This document shows positions 42,175-51,340 of a DNA stretch of 64,000 nt, piece by piece (the first letter of the stretch is position 1; each line of letters opens with the position of its first letter). The stretch is from Stappia sp. MMSF_3263. Lineage in GTDB: Bacteria; Pseudomonadota; Alphaproteobacteria; Rhizobiales; Stappiaceae. Under the pieces are notes generated by a model, which worked only from the letters and a program-made list of their open reading frames with translations, did not search any database and had not been told where the DNA came from. The translations under genes and the position numbers were made by a program. Location of the stretch: assembly GCF_030733745.1 (NCBI RefSeq), contig NZ_JASHIK010000019.1, forward strand, positions 41,741 through 105,740. Reading direction: 5' to 3'.

Positions 42175-43818
42175 CTAGCGGTGTTCCTCGACCTGATTGT
42201 TGATCAGTGCGGCGTTGAAGAAACGCAGCGCCCGGACGTGGCTGGCATGGCCGATCACCTCGTCTGGGCGCGCCCGGTCGATGACCGGCAGGCGGTTGGT
42301 GCCGCTTTCGTCGAAGACGCGCAAGGCCGTCTCCAGCGTGTCGCCAAGCGTCAGGTAGGGTGCGCCCGCCTCCGTGTCGAAAGGCTGGTGTTCCTCGTCC
42401 TCGGCCAGCCGCTCGACGAAATCCGAGACATGGACGATGCGCACCAGCCATTTGTGCGCGCCTTCCTGCAGCATGACGCCGCGCATCTCCAGCTGCCAGT
42501 GGAAGTAGGAGCGGCCGTGCACCGCCTGGGTCAGGCCGGTGGCGATGGAAACGGCGATCAGCAGGGCAATGGAAAGCGCATAGCCGCCGGTGAGCTCGAA
42601 CACGATCATCGTCGTGGAGAAGGGGGCGCCGAGGACGGCGGCCGCCACCGCGCCCATGCCGAGGATGGCGTAGAGCCCGTGCGAGGAGGCGAGCTCGGGA
42701 AACACCGAGGCGGCGATCAGGCCGAAGGCGCCGCCGGTCATCGCGCCGAGATAGAGGGCGGGGGAGAAAATGCCGCCGCCAAAACGCGAGGCGAGCGTGA
42801 TCGAGGTGGCCGCTGTCTTGGCGACAAGCAGGATCAGCATCGTCGTCAGGGGCAATTGCTGCTTGAGGGCGGAATCTGTCGCCTCGTAGCCAACGCCGAG
42901 CACTTCGGGAAAGACGATGCCGATGGCCCCGACGGCAAGTCCGCCCACCACGGGGCGCAGCCAGAGCGGCATGGTGACGTTGCGCGCCATCCAGTCGGTG
43001 CCGATCAGCGCGAACTGGAAGATGACGGCAACCGCCGCGCAGGTCAGCCCGAGCAGGGCAAAGGCCGGGATCTCCAGCGTCGAGGTGATCTGGTAGTCGG
43101 GAATGACGAAGGCGGCGACGTCGCCGAACCAGGCGCGCGACAGCAGGGTGCCGAGCACCGAGGCGATGACGATGGGAACGAAGGCGGTCATCGCGTAATG
43201 CCCGAGGATCACTTCATGGGCGAAGAGAACCCCGGCGATGGGCGCGTTGAACGAGGCGGAGACGGCGCTGGCGACGCCGCAGGCCAGCAGGATGCGGCGT
43301 GAGGCGTCGGGCAGGCGGAAGGTCTGGCAGATTGCCGTGCCGATGGTCGCGCCCAGATGCACGACCGGTCCCTCGCGGCCGGCGCTGGCGCCGCAGCCGA
43401 GCGACACGGTCGTGATGAAGGCCGAGGAAATGCCGGACCAGAAGGGCAGGCCGCGGCCCCCTTGTGCGCGCGCCTCGATCACGTCCGCGACACCGCCGGC
43501 GCGTTGCTTCGCCTGGAGCCTTTCCAGATAGATACCGACGAAAAGGCCGCCGACGGCCGGGGCCAGCAGGATCGTCCACCAGGGCACATGCGCGGCGGCC
43601 GTCACCACGGTCTCGGCCGTCGTGCCTAGCCACGTCCACTGGATGACGCCGATGGCAAGGCGGAACAGGATCGCGGCGATGGCCGTCAGCAGACCGATCA
43701 CGATCGCCAGTCCCCAGACGAGCGGAAGCCGCGTCGTGCGGAACAGCCGCACGTTGGGCTCGATCCAGCGCGCTGCTATTTCCGGCAGCCGCCGCAGCTG
43801 GGTGTAAAGGCCGGTCAT
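42175..43818 (-). CDS. ClC-type chloride channel/transporter with C-terminal CBS-like region
   Basis: A 547-residue ClC protein with about ten or more membrane helices over residues 30-430 and a C-terminal cytoplasmic CBS-type region (about 445-545). The gating motif GREGP is intact with Glu149, equivalent to Glu148 of E. coli ClC. Two transporter-defining positions differ: the GSGIP selectivity loop reads AGGVA, and the internal proton glutamate (Glu203 in E. coli ClC) aligns with Val in FAHEVIL. These changes suggest passive chloride conduction rather than 2:1 chloride/proton exchange, but that is inference. It runs in the same direction as the thioesterase gene, 30 bp downstream of it. Confidence 0.93.
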   Translation of the reverse strand: MTGLYTQLRRLPEIAARWIEPNVRLFRTTRLPLVWGLAIVIGLLTAIAAILFRLAIGVIQWTWLGTTAETVVTAAAHVPWWTILLAPAVGGLFVGIYLERLQAKQRAGGVADVIEARAQGGRGLPFWSGISSAFITTVSLGCGASAGREGPVVHLGATIGTAICQTFRLPDASRRILLACGVASAVSASFNAPIAGVLFAHEVILGHYAMTAFVPIVIASVLGTLLSRAWFGDVAAFVIPDYQITSTLEIPAFALLGLTCAAVAVIFQFALIGTDWMARNVTMPLWLRPVVGGLAVGAIGIVFPEVLGVGYEATDSALKQQLPLTTMLILLVAKTAATSITLASRFGGGIFSPALYLGAMTGGAFGLIAASVFPELASSHGLYAILGMGAVAAAVLGAPFSTTMIVFELTGGYALSIALLIAVSIATGLTQAVHGRSYFHWQLEMRGVMLQEGAHKWLVRIVHVSDFVERLAEDEEHQPFDTEAGAPYLTLGDTLETALRVFDESGTNRLPVIDRARPDEVIGHASHVRALRFFNAALINNQVEEHR

Positions 43819-43848
43819 CGCTGTCGCCGCGCTGTCGTCCGTTTCCGG

Positions 43849-44343
43849 TCAGCGCCTGTTGATGGATATGCTTCGACCGGCCCTTTCCGGGCGGCCGAGC
43901 ACGGCATGGGCATCCTTCATGTCCTGCAGGCGTTGCAACACATCCTCGGGCCAGGGCGCCACCTTGCGCGCCTTGAGATCGACATGCAGCGAGACCTGCT
44001 CCGAGGTCGCCGAGAGGAAACCTTCGTCGGCGTGAAAGAGCTCCTGATAGAGATGCGCCCGTTTCCCGTCGAAATCAACGAGTTGCACGGTTGCCCGGAC
44101 GCGATCTCCCCCGTTCAGTTCGCGCAGGTAGCACAGGTGGGTCTCGGCGGTGAAAAAGGAGGCCTTGTTCCGGCGCGCATAGTCCGGGCCAAGGCCCAGA
44201 TGGATGAAGGCCTCGTCGAGACAGGTGTCGAAGAGAACATTGTAGTAGGCCATGTTCAGATGGCCGTTATAGTCGAGCCAATCGGTGCGAACGGTCTGAA
44301 TGGAGCCGTGAAACGGGGCATTGGCTTGCGCAGTCGGGGACAT
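43849..44343 (-). CDS. Hot-dog-fold acyl-CoA thioesterase
   Basis: A 164-residue single hot-dog domain protein. The segment DWLDYNGHLNMAYYNVLFD has the usual Asp-Tyr-x-Gly-His-x-Asn catalytic region of 4HBT/YbgC-like thioesterases, followed by TAETHLCYLREL. Such enzymes hydrolyse acyl-CoA thioesters; relatives include betainyl-CoA and carnitine pathway thioesterases. The substrate is not deducible. It may be co-transcribed with the ClC gene and is divergent from the flavoprotein at 44540. Confidence 0.87.
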   Translation of the reverse strand: MSPTAQANAPFHGSIQTVRTDWLDYNGHLNMAYYNVLFDTCLDEAFIHLGLGPDYARRNKASFFTAETHLCYLRELNGGDRVRATVQLVDFDGKRAHLYQELFHADEGFLSATSEQVSLHVDLKARKVAPWPEDVLQRLQDMKDAHAVLGRPERAGRSISINRR

Positions 44344-44539
44344 GATGGGCCGGTCCGTGGGTGCGGCATTTGGCCCGGCGCCGGAGCACCGCCCTTCAGG
44401 GCCGGAAGTCTTTGGCCGGGATTGCCGTTTTTGCTAGTGTGCGGCAAGCCTAGTCCGAGACTGGCGGCGAACGCAAACAGGGCAATCGGCTCCGGCCGGG
44501 CCGCCACCGCTCCGGCAGCGATATTTCGGGAGACAATTG

Positions 44540-45955
44540 ATGAGCCTTGCAACGCTCCAGGCGCCGGTAAACCGCAATGACAGCGGCATCGAGCTCGTGG
44601 TCAAGATCCTCGCCCAACGGTTCGGCGAGCGCTTTTCCAGTGCCGCGGCCGTGCGCCAGCAGCATGGCCATACGACAACCTGGCTGCCGAATCAGGCGCC
44701 CGACGGTGTTGTCTTCGCGCATTCGACGGAGGAGGTGGCGACGGTTGTCGGCATCTGCGCCGAGCACCGCGTGCCGATCATTCCCTTCGGCACCGGGTCT
44801 TCGCTCGAGGGCCATGTCAACGCACCGGCGGGGGGCATTTCCATCGACCTGTCGCAGATGAATTCGGTCATCAAGGTCAATGCCGAGGATCTCGATTGCG
44901 TCGTGCAGGCGGGAGTGACGCGCAAGCAGCTCAACGAATACCTGCGCGACACAGGCTTGTTCTTCCCCATCGATCCTGGCGCGGATGCAAGCCTTGGCGG
45001 CATGGCGGCGACGCGGGCCTCGGGCACCAACGCGGTGCGCTATGGCACGATGAAGGACGCGGTGCTGGCGCTGACGGCGGTGATGGCCGACGGGCGGGTC
45101 ATTCACACGGGTGGGCGGGCGCGCAAATCGGCGGCCGGTTACGACCTGACCCGCCTGCTTGTCGGTTCGGAGGGGACGCTCGGCATCATCACCGAGGTCA
45201 CGCTGCGCCTGCACGGCATTCCGGAAGCCGTTTCCGGCGGCGTCTGTCCCTTCCCCGATCTCGAGACGGCCTGCAACGCGGTGATCATGACGATCCAGTG
45301 CGGTCTGCCGGTGGCGCGTATCGAGATCCTCGATTCGCACCAGATCCGGGCGAGCAACGCCTATTCCAAGCTGGAGCTTGCCGAGACGCCGACATTGTTC
45401 CTCGAGTTTCACGGCACGGAGAACGGCGTTCGCGAGCAGAGCGAGATGTTCAGCGAGATCGCACGCGAGTGCGGCGGCGGGGAGTTCGTGTGGGCAACCA
45501 GGGCGGAGGACCGGACGCGGTTGTGGGCGGCCCGGCACGATGCCTATTGGGCAGCGCTCGGCTTGCGGCCCGGGTGCAAGGGGGTGTCCACCGATGTCTG
45601 CGTGCCGATCTCGCGGCTTGCCGAGTGCATCGGCGAGACCTATCGCGACATCGAGGAACACGGCCTGCTGGCGCCTCTCGTGGGACATGTGGGCGATGGC
45701 AATTTCCATGTGCTGGTGCTTGTGGATGTCGACAATCCCCAGGAGGTCGCCGTTACGGAGGCTTTCATCGAGCGGCTGAACTGGCGCGCGATCGAGATGG
45801 GTGGCACCTGCACCGGCGAGCACGGTGTCGGCCAGGGGAAGATGAAGTATCTTGCCCGCGAACACGGCGCCGGGCTCGATGTCATGGCGGCGATCAAGAC
45901 GGCGCTCGATCCGGACAACATCCTTAATCCGGGCAAGATCGTGCGGATTGACTGA
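44540..45955 (+). CDS. FAD-linked oxidase, D-lactate dehydrogenase (cytochrome)/GlcD type
   Basis: A 471-residue VAO-family flavoprotein. The FAD-binding domain includes VPIIPFGTGSSLEGH and GADASLGGMAATRASGTNAVRYG; the cap domain and the C-terminal HVGDGNFH and GGTCTGEHGVGQGK motifs are those of D-lactate dehydrogenase (cytochrome) and glycolate oxidase GlcD. Without glcE and glcF nearby, D-lactate or a similar D-2-hydroxyacid is the better guess. The start is ATG 44540, with CGGGAGAC upstream; an in-frame TTG at 44537 is adjacent. Confidence 0.93.
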   Translation: MSLATLQAPVNRNDSGIELVVKILAQRFGERFSSAAAVRQQHGHTTTWLPNQAPDGVVFAHSTEEVATVVGICAEHRVPIIPFGTGSSLEGHVNAPAGGISIDLSQMNSVIKVNAEDLDCVVQAGVTRKQLNEYLRDTGLFFPIDPGADASLGGMAATRASGTNAVRYGTMKDAVLALTAVMADGRVIHTGGRARKSAAGYDLTRLLVGSEGTLGIITEVTLRLHGIPEAVSGGVCPFPDLETACNAVIMTIQCGLPVARIEILDSHQIRASNAYSKLELAETPTLFLEFHGTENGVREQSEMFSEIARECGGGEFVWATRAEDRTRLWAARHDAYWAALGLRPGCKGVSTDVCVPISRLAECIGETYRDIEEHGLLAPLVGHVGDGNFHVLVLVDVDNPQEVAVTEAFIERLNWRAIEMGGTCTGEHGVGQGKMKYLAREHGAGLDVMAAIKTALDPDNILNPGKIVRID

Positions 45956-45997
45956 CGGCGTCCAGGGCGGGGCCGGGGCCAATATGGGAGAGAGACC

Positions 45998-48900
45998 CTG
46001 AACTCGATCTACATCACGATCGGCGTTGCCGTGATCGCGGTCCTTCTGGCGGCACTTGTCGGACCGTTTCTGATCGACTGGACCGCCTATCGCACGACCT
46101 TCGAACGTTACGGCGAGCAACTGCTGGGGCACCGGGTGGCGGTCATGGGCGAGGCGGAGATGCGCCTCCTGCCGACACCGACGCTCACCTTCTCCGACGT
46201 GCGGGTCGGCGAGCCGGAGGACCCGCTGCTGGCCGTGTCGCGCTTCGAGATGCGGATCGAGTTGCCTCCGCTCCTGAAGGGCGAGGTGCGGATCATCGAC
46301 ATGACGCTCGAGCGGCCGGCGCTGCGGCTGTCGATCGACGAGGCAGGCCGTCTCGACTGGTTCACGGCGCGGGCGCGCAACGGCATGATCTCCGACGTCG
46401 ACCCGGACCTTGTCATGCTCGAGCAGGCGAATATCCGGGACGGCAGCCTGACGGTGATCGATGCGCGCAACGGCCAGAGCCACCGGGTCGACGACATCGA
46501 TCTGGTGGTGGCGGCGCGGTCGATGCTCGGACCCTACAAGCTGGACGGCATGGCAAGCTTCATGGGGCAGCGCGCCACGCTGGTGCTCGCCACGGGGCGC
46601 GGCGATGCGCAGGGCGGCGTCCGGCTCCGCGCCGGCGTCACGCCCGTCTCGCTTCCCGTCGATCTGGTGATGGACGGGAAGCTGGCGCTGGCCGACGGCC
46701 GGCCGGGCTATGAGGGCGGCTTCACCTTCGCATCCGTGACGCCGGCCGAACAGGCGGAGCGCGCATGGCGGAGCGAAGGCAAGTTCGAACTGGATGTCGG
46801 CAAGCTTTCGCTGAGCGAGGCCACGCTCCGCTATGGCCCGGAGGAGCGCCCGGTCACGCTGGACGGCGACCTCGCCCTTGCCCTCGCCGAACCCTATCGG
46901 TTCGATCTGGCGGCGACGGCGAAGCAGATCGATCTCGACCGGATTTCCGGGCGTGGACCGCAAGAGCCGTTGAGTGTCTCCGAAGCCGGCGACATGCTTG
47001 TGGGCGCGCTGCGGGCACTGCCGCATCCGCCCATCGATGGCACGGTGCAACTTGCCGTCCCTGCTCTCGTATCCGGCGGCGGGCTTGCGCAGGACATCAC
47101 GCTCACGGCCGACAGGCTGGCCACCGGCTGGCGGCTGACGGAGCTTTCGGGACGGCTCCCCGGTCGCACGGAGTTTCTTGCTCTCGGCGATCTCGGCTTG
47201 CAGTCCCGCACGAGCTTCCGCGGCAGTTTTGCCGTTTCCGTTGCCCAGCCAGCCGTTTTCTCGGACTGGTGGCGCAAGGGGGCGGTGAGCGGTGTCGCGG
47301 CCACACCCTTTGCCATGGAGGCTCGGGTCGATGCCGGGCCTGACAGCGTGTCGCTCACCGACCTACTCTTCGAGATCGGCGCCGACACCGGGCGCGGCGC
47401 CGTCTCGTGGTCGAAACCCGAGGCCGGGCCGGCGCTTTTCACCGCCGATCTCGACGCCAAGCGGATCGACGGCGACCAGGCACTGAAACTTGCCCGACTG
47501 TTCCTCGGCAGCGAGGGCGGGCTGGTCGAAGGTGTTTCGCGGGCTGGAACGCAGTTCGACCTCCAGCTGTTCTCCGAGGAAGTCGATTTCGGGTCGTTTG
47601 CCGCCAACACGCTTTCGCTGAAGGCGACCTATCGTGACGATGCCCTCGTCATCGACGACGCGAGCATCGCCGATCTCTCCGGTGCAAAGGTCTCGGCCAA
47701 GGGACGCATCGACGCGCTGGCGACCGCTCCGGCGGGCGATCTCGACATCAGCATCGATGCTGAGCGTGTGGACGGCGTTGCGGCCCTGCTTCTGGCGATC
47801 GACCCCGAGAGTCGCGTCCTGCGGGAGCTCAATGCGCGGTCCGATGCCTTCGCGCCGGCACGGCTGCAACTGTCCTTCAAGGGCGAGGCGACCGGATCCG
47901 GCGCGGATGCGGCGACCCGGGCCAGTGCCAGCATCCGGGGCGAAGCGGGCGGCACCAGCGTCGATGTCAATCTCGGACTGGAAGGACGCCTTGATGCCTG
48001 GCGCTCCGCGTCCATCGATTTCGAGGCCGGCTTCGGGGCGGCCGACGGGGCCGGGCTGCTGGCGCAGGCCGGGATCCCCGTGTTGCCGGTCGCGGCCGTT
48101 GGCGAGGCGCGGATCGAGCTTGGCGGGGCGGGCATTCCGGAGGAAAGCCTCGAGGGACACGCGCGCATCTATCTTGGGGACGCCTCGCTTAGCGCCGTCG
48201 GGTCCTTGTCCCTGCCCGAAGCCGGCGGGGCGGAGTATTCCGCCGATGTGGTGGCGAAGGCGCCTGACCTTTTGCCCTTCACCCTCTTGACCGGGCGGTT
48301 GCCCTCGCTCTCCGCCTCGGCCGGGGCGCTCGACCTTGTCGCCGGACTGCAGGGCAAGGGGGACGCCTTCCGCCTGACGGACCTTTCGGGCAGCATCGCC
48401 GGAACGCGGATCGACGGCGACCTGCAGGTCGACCTGCGGCGGGCTCTTGCCAGCCTCGACCCGCGCCTGCGCGGCTCGGTGAGCCTGTCGCGGCTCGATC
48501 TGGCCGAACTCGGCGACCTGGTGCTGGGCGCGGACCAGCTTTCGGCGATGTCGGACGGCTCCTGGTCGAAGGCGGCCTTCGGCCCGCCGATCCTGTCGGG
48601 CATCGACCTTTCGCTCGATCTGGCGGCGCGCCGGATGAGCCTTGCCCCCGCGCCCGATGCAAGTGACGTCAAGGGGCGGATCGGCTTCAAGGACGGGACG
48701 ATGTCGATGGAGATCTCGCAAGCCGGATTTGCCGGCGGCGATCTCACCGGCACTTACTCGCTCAAGCGGACCGACGGCCAGGCGAACCTGGCCGCGTCGA
48801 TGCGCATCAGCGATGCGGAACTGGGGGAACTCGTCTGGGAGCGCGCCGCCCGGCCGGTGGCGACCGGGCGCATGGCGCTGAACCTGGATTTCGAGGGCAC

Positions 48901-49927
48901 GGGCCGCTCGATCGCCGGCATCGTCGCCGGTCTTTCCGGCGGCGGCACGATGAGGGTCGAGAACGGCGAGATCCGCGGCCTCAACCCGGATGCCTTCGCG
49001 CTGGTCATCCGGGCCGTCGATGCCGGGCTTGACCTCGATGACGGGGCGATCCGCGAGGCGTTTTCGAGCCATCTTGATGCGGGGCGGCTGCCGTTCGCGG
49101 CGCTCGAGGCGAATGCCTCGATTGCCGGCGGCATCGTCAGGGTCAGCAATGCGCGCGTCGACAATGCCGACACGACCCTGTTCGGCAATGCCCAGGTCGA
49201 TCTGGAGAAGCTGGCGCTGCAAAGCGACTTCTCGCTCAAGGTGGATCCGGGCGAGGAAGCGGTCACGGGTGCGGAGGCGCAGGTCGGCCTGGTGTTTTCA
49301 GGGGCGCTCGACGATCCCGCCCGGAGCATCGACATTGCTCCCTTCACCGCGTTCCTGACGCTTCGCGCCTTCGAGGAGGAAGTCCGCCGGGTCGAGGAAC
49401 TGCAGGCGGAGATCACCGAACGCGATCGCCTGATGCGCGAATTGCGGCGCACGCGCGAAGAGCAGCGCCGGAAAGAGCGCCAGGAAACGCTTGAGGAGCA
49501 ACGCCTCAGGGAAGACGCCGCGCGTGCGGCGGAGGATGTCCGCAAGGCCGAGCAGGCCGCGCGGGAGCAGGCAGCCAAGGACAAGGCGGCCAAGGAAAAA
49601 GCGGCAAGAGAACAGGCAGCCAGGGAGAAGGCGGCAAGCGAGGCGGCGGCCAGGGCCGAGGCGCAACGGGCGGAAGCTGCCCGGGCGGAAGCGGAACGGG
49701 CTCAGGCCGCGCAGCAACGCAATGCCCGCAACCGCCCCGGCGGGGATGCATCCGAACGGCCCGCCGAGGCACCGCCGGCGGCCTTTGGCGACCAGATAAG
49801 GCGTGCCTTGGAAGACCTGGACACGCGCGGCACGCTGACACCGCAGGAGCAGTCGACGGGCAAACCCCTGCAACTGCTGCCGCCGCTCGACCCTCCCGTC
49901 TTCATCGGCGTTACGCCGGACCGGTAG
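45998..49927 (+). CDS. Large AsmA-family protein
   Basis: The frame encodes about 1,309 residues. The N-terminus (residues about 8-28) is a membrane anchor, followed by the AsmA-type DWTAYRTTFERYGEQLLGHRV segment and a very long periplasmic beta-rich body. AsmA-like proteins are proposed bridges carrying phospholipid to the outer membrane. The C-terminal ~170 residues are an Ala/Glu/Lys/Arg-rich coiled coil (about 1115-1240), then a short Pro-rich tail. The likely start is CTG 45998, read from GGGAGAGAG spacing and the family-like NSIYITIG sequence; the first ordinary start codon is GTG 46031. The CTG call is an inference. Confidence 0.88.
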   Translation: MNSIYITIGVAVIAVLLAALVGPFLIDWTAYRTTFERYGEQLLGHRVAVMGEAEMRLLPTPTLTFSDVRVGEPEDPLLAVSRFEMRIELPPLLKGEVRIIDMTLERPALRLSIDEAGRLDWFTARARNGMISDVDPDLVMLEQANIRDGSLTVIDARNGQSHRVDDIDLVVAARSMLGPYKLDGMASFMGQRATLVLATGRGDAQGGVRLRAGVTPVSLPVDLVMDGKLALADGRPGYEGGFTFASVTPAEQAERAWRSEGKFELDVGKLSLSEATLRYGPEERPVTLDGDLALALAEPYRFDLAATAKQIDLDRISGRGPQEPLSVSEAGDMLVGALRALPHPPIDGTVQLAVPALVSGGGLAQDITLTADRLATGWRLTELSGRLPGRTEFLALGDLGLQSRTSFRGSFAVSVAQPAVFSDWWRKGAVSGVAATPFAMEARVDAGPDSVSLTDLLFEIGADTGRGAVSWSKPEAGPALFTADLDAKRIDGDQALKLARLFLGSEGGLVEGVSRAGTQFDLQLFSEEVDFGSFAANTLSLKATYRDDALVIDDASIADLSGAKVSAKGRIDALATAPAGDLDISIDAERVDGVAALLLAIDPESRVLRELNARSDAFAPARLQLSFKGEATGSGADAATRASASIRGEAGGTSVDVNLGLEGRLDAWRSASIDFEAGFGAADGAGLLAQAGIPVLPVAAVGEARIELGGAGIPEESLEGHARIYLGDASLSAVGSLSLPEAGGAEYSADVVAKAPDLLPFTLLTGRLPSLSASAGALDLVAGLQGKGDAFRLTDLSGSIAGTRIDGDLQVDLRRALASLDPRLRGSVSLSRLDLAELGDLVLGADQLSAMSDGSWSKAAFGPPILSGIDLSLDLAARRMSLAPAPDASDVKGRIGFKDGTMSMEISQAGFAGGDLTGTYSLKRTDGQANLAASMRISDAELGELVWERAARPVATGRMALNLDFEGTGRSIAGIVAGLSGGGTMRVENGEIRGLNPDAFALVIRAVDAGLDLDDGAIREAFSSHLDAGRLPFAALEANASIAGGIVRVSNARVDNADTTLFGNAQVDLEKLALQSDFSLKVDPGEEAVTGAEAQVGLVFSGALDDPARSIDIAPFTAFLTLRAFEEEVRRVEELQAEITERDRLMRELRRTREEQRRKERQETLEEQRLREDAARAAEDVRKAEQAAREQAAKDKAAKEKAAREQAAREKAASEAAARAEAQRAEAARAEAERAQAAQQRNARNRPGGDASERPAEAPPAAFGDQIRRALEDLDTRGTLTPQEQSTGKPLQLLPPLDPPVFIGVTPDR

Positions 49928-49999
49928 GCGTATTGTTGGGAGGGAGCATGTGCCATCTCGCGCCGGACATCGACGTTCGCATCACGTGAGGCCGGCCGG

Positions 50000-50254
50000 T
50001 CAGGGAGTGTCAGAGCTTCCCGGGAAGGCCGGCTTGCGGCAATGAACGAGCGCGGCGACGCGCAGTGCCGAGGACAGGGAAGCCGGCATTCCGACCTGAT
50101 CATGGCCGCGGGCGTCGTCGATGCGCGCCACCAGGGCGGGTACGGTCAGCCCTTCATTCTCGGCCATCTCCTCGATCACCTCCCAGAACTCCGGCTCAAG
50201 CGCCAGGCTGGTGCGGTGTCCGTGCAGGGTCAGGGAGCGTTTGACAAGCGTCAC
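50000..50254 (-). CDS. Ribbon-helix-helix domain protein (RHH_4-like)
   Basis: An 84-residue protein. The segment VKRSLTLHGHRTSLALEPEFW followed by a helix-turn-helix-like LTVPALVARID matches the RHH_4 DNA-binding family, widespread in Alphaproteobacteria. The GTG start at 50254 overlaps the stop codon of the DUF4169 gene by 4 bp (GTGA), showing translational coupling. DNA targets are unknown. It is the last gene of the sspB cluster and convergent with the AsmA gene. Confidence 0.87.
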   Translation of the reverse strand: MTLVKRSLTLHGHRTSLALEPEFWEVIEEMAENEGLTVPALVARIDDARGHDQVGMPASLSSALRVAALVHCRKPAFPGSSDTP

Positions 50255-50505
50255 GACCGGTCGGGCTCGTCGGTCTTGCCGGCGTCGCCTGCTGTGCCGT
50301 CTCCGCGCGGCTTGGGGCCGGCTTGCGGGTGTTCGCGCTTGTGGGCGTCGACATGCGCGGCGGATTTTTCCACCGTTGTCCGGGTGAGGTTCTTTTCCGA
50401 CTTGCTCCGGCCGAACTGCACGCGGTTTTCCGCCGCGCGGGTTTCCTTCTCGCGGCGCGCGCGCGCCTTGCGGGCCTGTCTCAGATTGACGATGTCACCC
50501 GTCAT
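50251..50505 (-). CDS. DUF4169 small basic protein
   Basis: An 84-residue protein beginning MTGDIVNLRQARKARAR, the hallmark of DUF4169, followed by a strongly basic region (about residues 10-50) and a polar tail. Function is unknown; the high Arg/Lys content suggests nucleic-acid binding. The ATG at 50505 sits 30 bp past the sspB stop. This small gene lies within a longer spurious frame, so its start is chosen from family similarity. It probably belongs to an sspB-DUF4169-RHH transcription unit. Confidence 0.88.
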   Translation of the reverse strand: MTGDIVNLRQARKARARREKETRAAENRVQFGRSKSEKNLTRTTVEKSAAHVDAHKREHPQAGPKPRGDGTAGDAGKTDEPDRS

Positions 50506-50534
50506 CACGGCCTCCGGCGCATGTCTGCAGTGGA

Positions 50535-51131
50535 TCAGGTCTTCTTTCGGAAGGAATCCAGCGAAACCACGTCGGCCCCGGCATTTCCATCCTTGGCCGC
50601 GTCCTCGCCATCCTGTGTCGCATCCGCCGGCTGGTTGTCCGACTTGGGTGCGGAGCGCTTGGCCGCCGGCTGCTTGGCGTCGCTCGTGGCCTGCTCGACC
50701 TCGGCAAGGGTCGACGCGGCGCGTTCCTGGTCGCGTGCCGCGTCGACCAGTTCCTCGGGAAGTTCCTCGGCCGTCTTGCCGGGCTCGAACTCGAGCGCGA
50801 ACTGGACGGACGGGTCGAAAAATCCCTTGATGGAGGAGAAGGGCACGAACAGCTTTTCCGGAATGCCGCCGAAGGACAGGCCCACCTCGAATGCGTGGTC
50901 TGTGACCATGAGATCCCAGAACTGGTGCTGAAGCACCACGGTCATTTCCTTGGGGTAGCGCTCGTGCAGCCGCGAGGAGATGCGCACGCCCGGCGCGTTC
51001 GTGTCGAAGGCGATGTAGAAATGGTGCTCCCCTGGCAGGCCGATCCGGCTTACCTCGGTCAGAATCTTGCGGACAGCGCCGCGCAGCGCATCCTGGATGA
51101 CGATATCGTATCGGATCAGGTCTTCGGCCAT
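50535..51131 (-). CDS. sspB: ClpXP adaptor SspB (stringent starvation protein B family)
   Basis: A 198-residue adaptor that binds the ssrA tag and delivers tagged proteins to ClpXP. The folded N-terminal domain (about 1-120) opens with MAEDLIRYDIVIQDALRGAV and has the FYIAFDTNAPGV and VVLQHQFWDLMV strands. A long flexible acidic/Pro-Ala linker leads to a C-terminal ClpX-binding peptide ending VVSLDSFRKKT. The ATG at 51131 is preferred over TTG 51143. It lies about 210 bp downstream of the tmRNA coding piece on the same strand, an apt partner. Confidence 0.95.
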   Translation of the reverse strand: MAEDLIRYDIVIQDALRGAVRKILTEVSRIGLPGEHHFYIAFDTNAPGVRISSRLHERYPKEMTVVLQHQFWDLMVTDHAFEVGLSFGGIPEKLFVPFSSIKGFFDPSVQFALEFEPGKTAEELPEELVDAARDQERAASTLAEVEQATSDAKQPAAKRSAPKSDNQPADATQDGEDAAKDGNAGADVVSLDSFRKKT

Positions 51132-51340
51132 CGCTTGCAACAAACAGTGTGAGTCGGATTACGCCCAACATGGCGCGCGGGAAGCGAATTGGAAAGCGCC
51201 GATCGCACCTGTTTCGGGCTTTCACCCTGTCCTGTTGCGCTCTGCCCCTCATTGTGGCGGATTTTCGCGACAGTCGCCATGCCGAAACGGCGGGGTTCGG
51301 CTGTTGTGGTGCAGGACGAACGGGGCTTGGAGAGTGAAGT

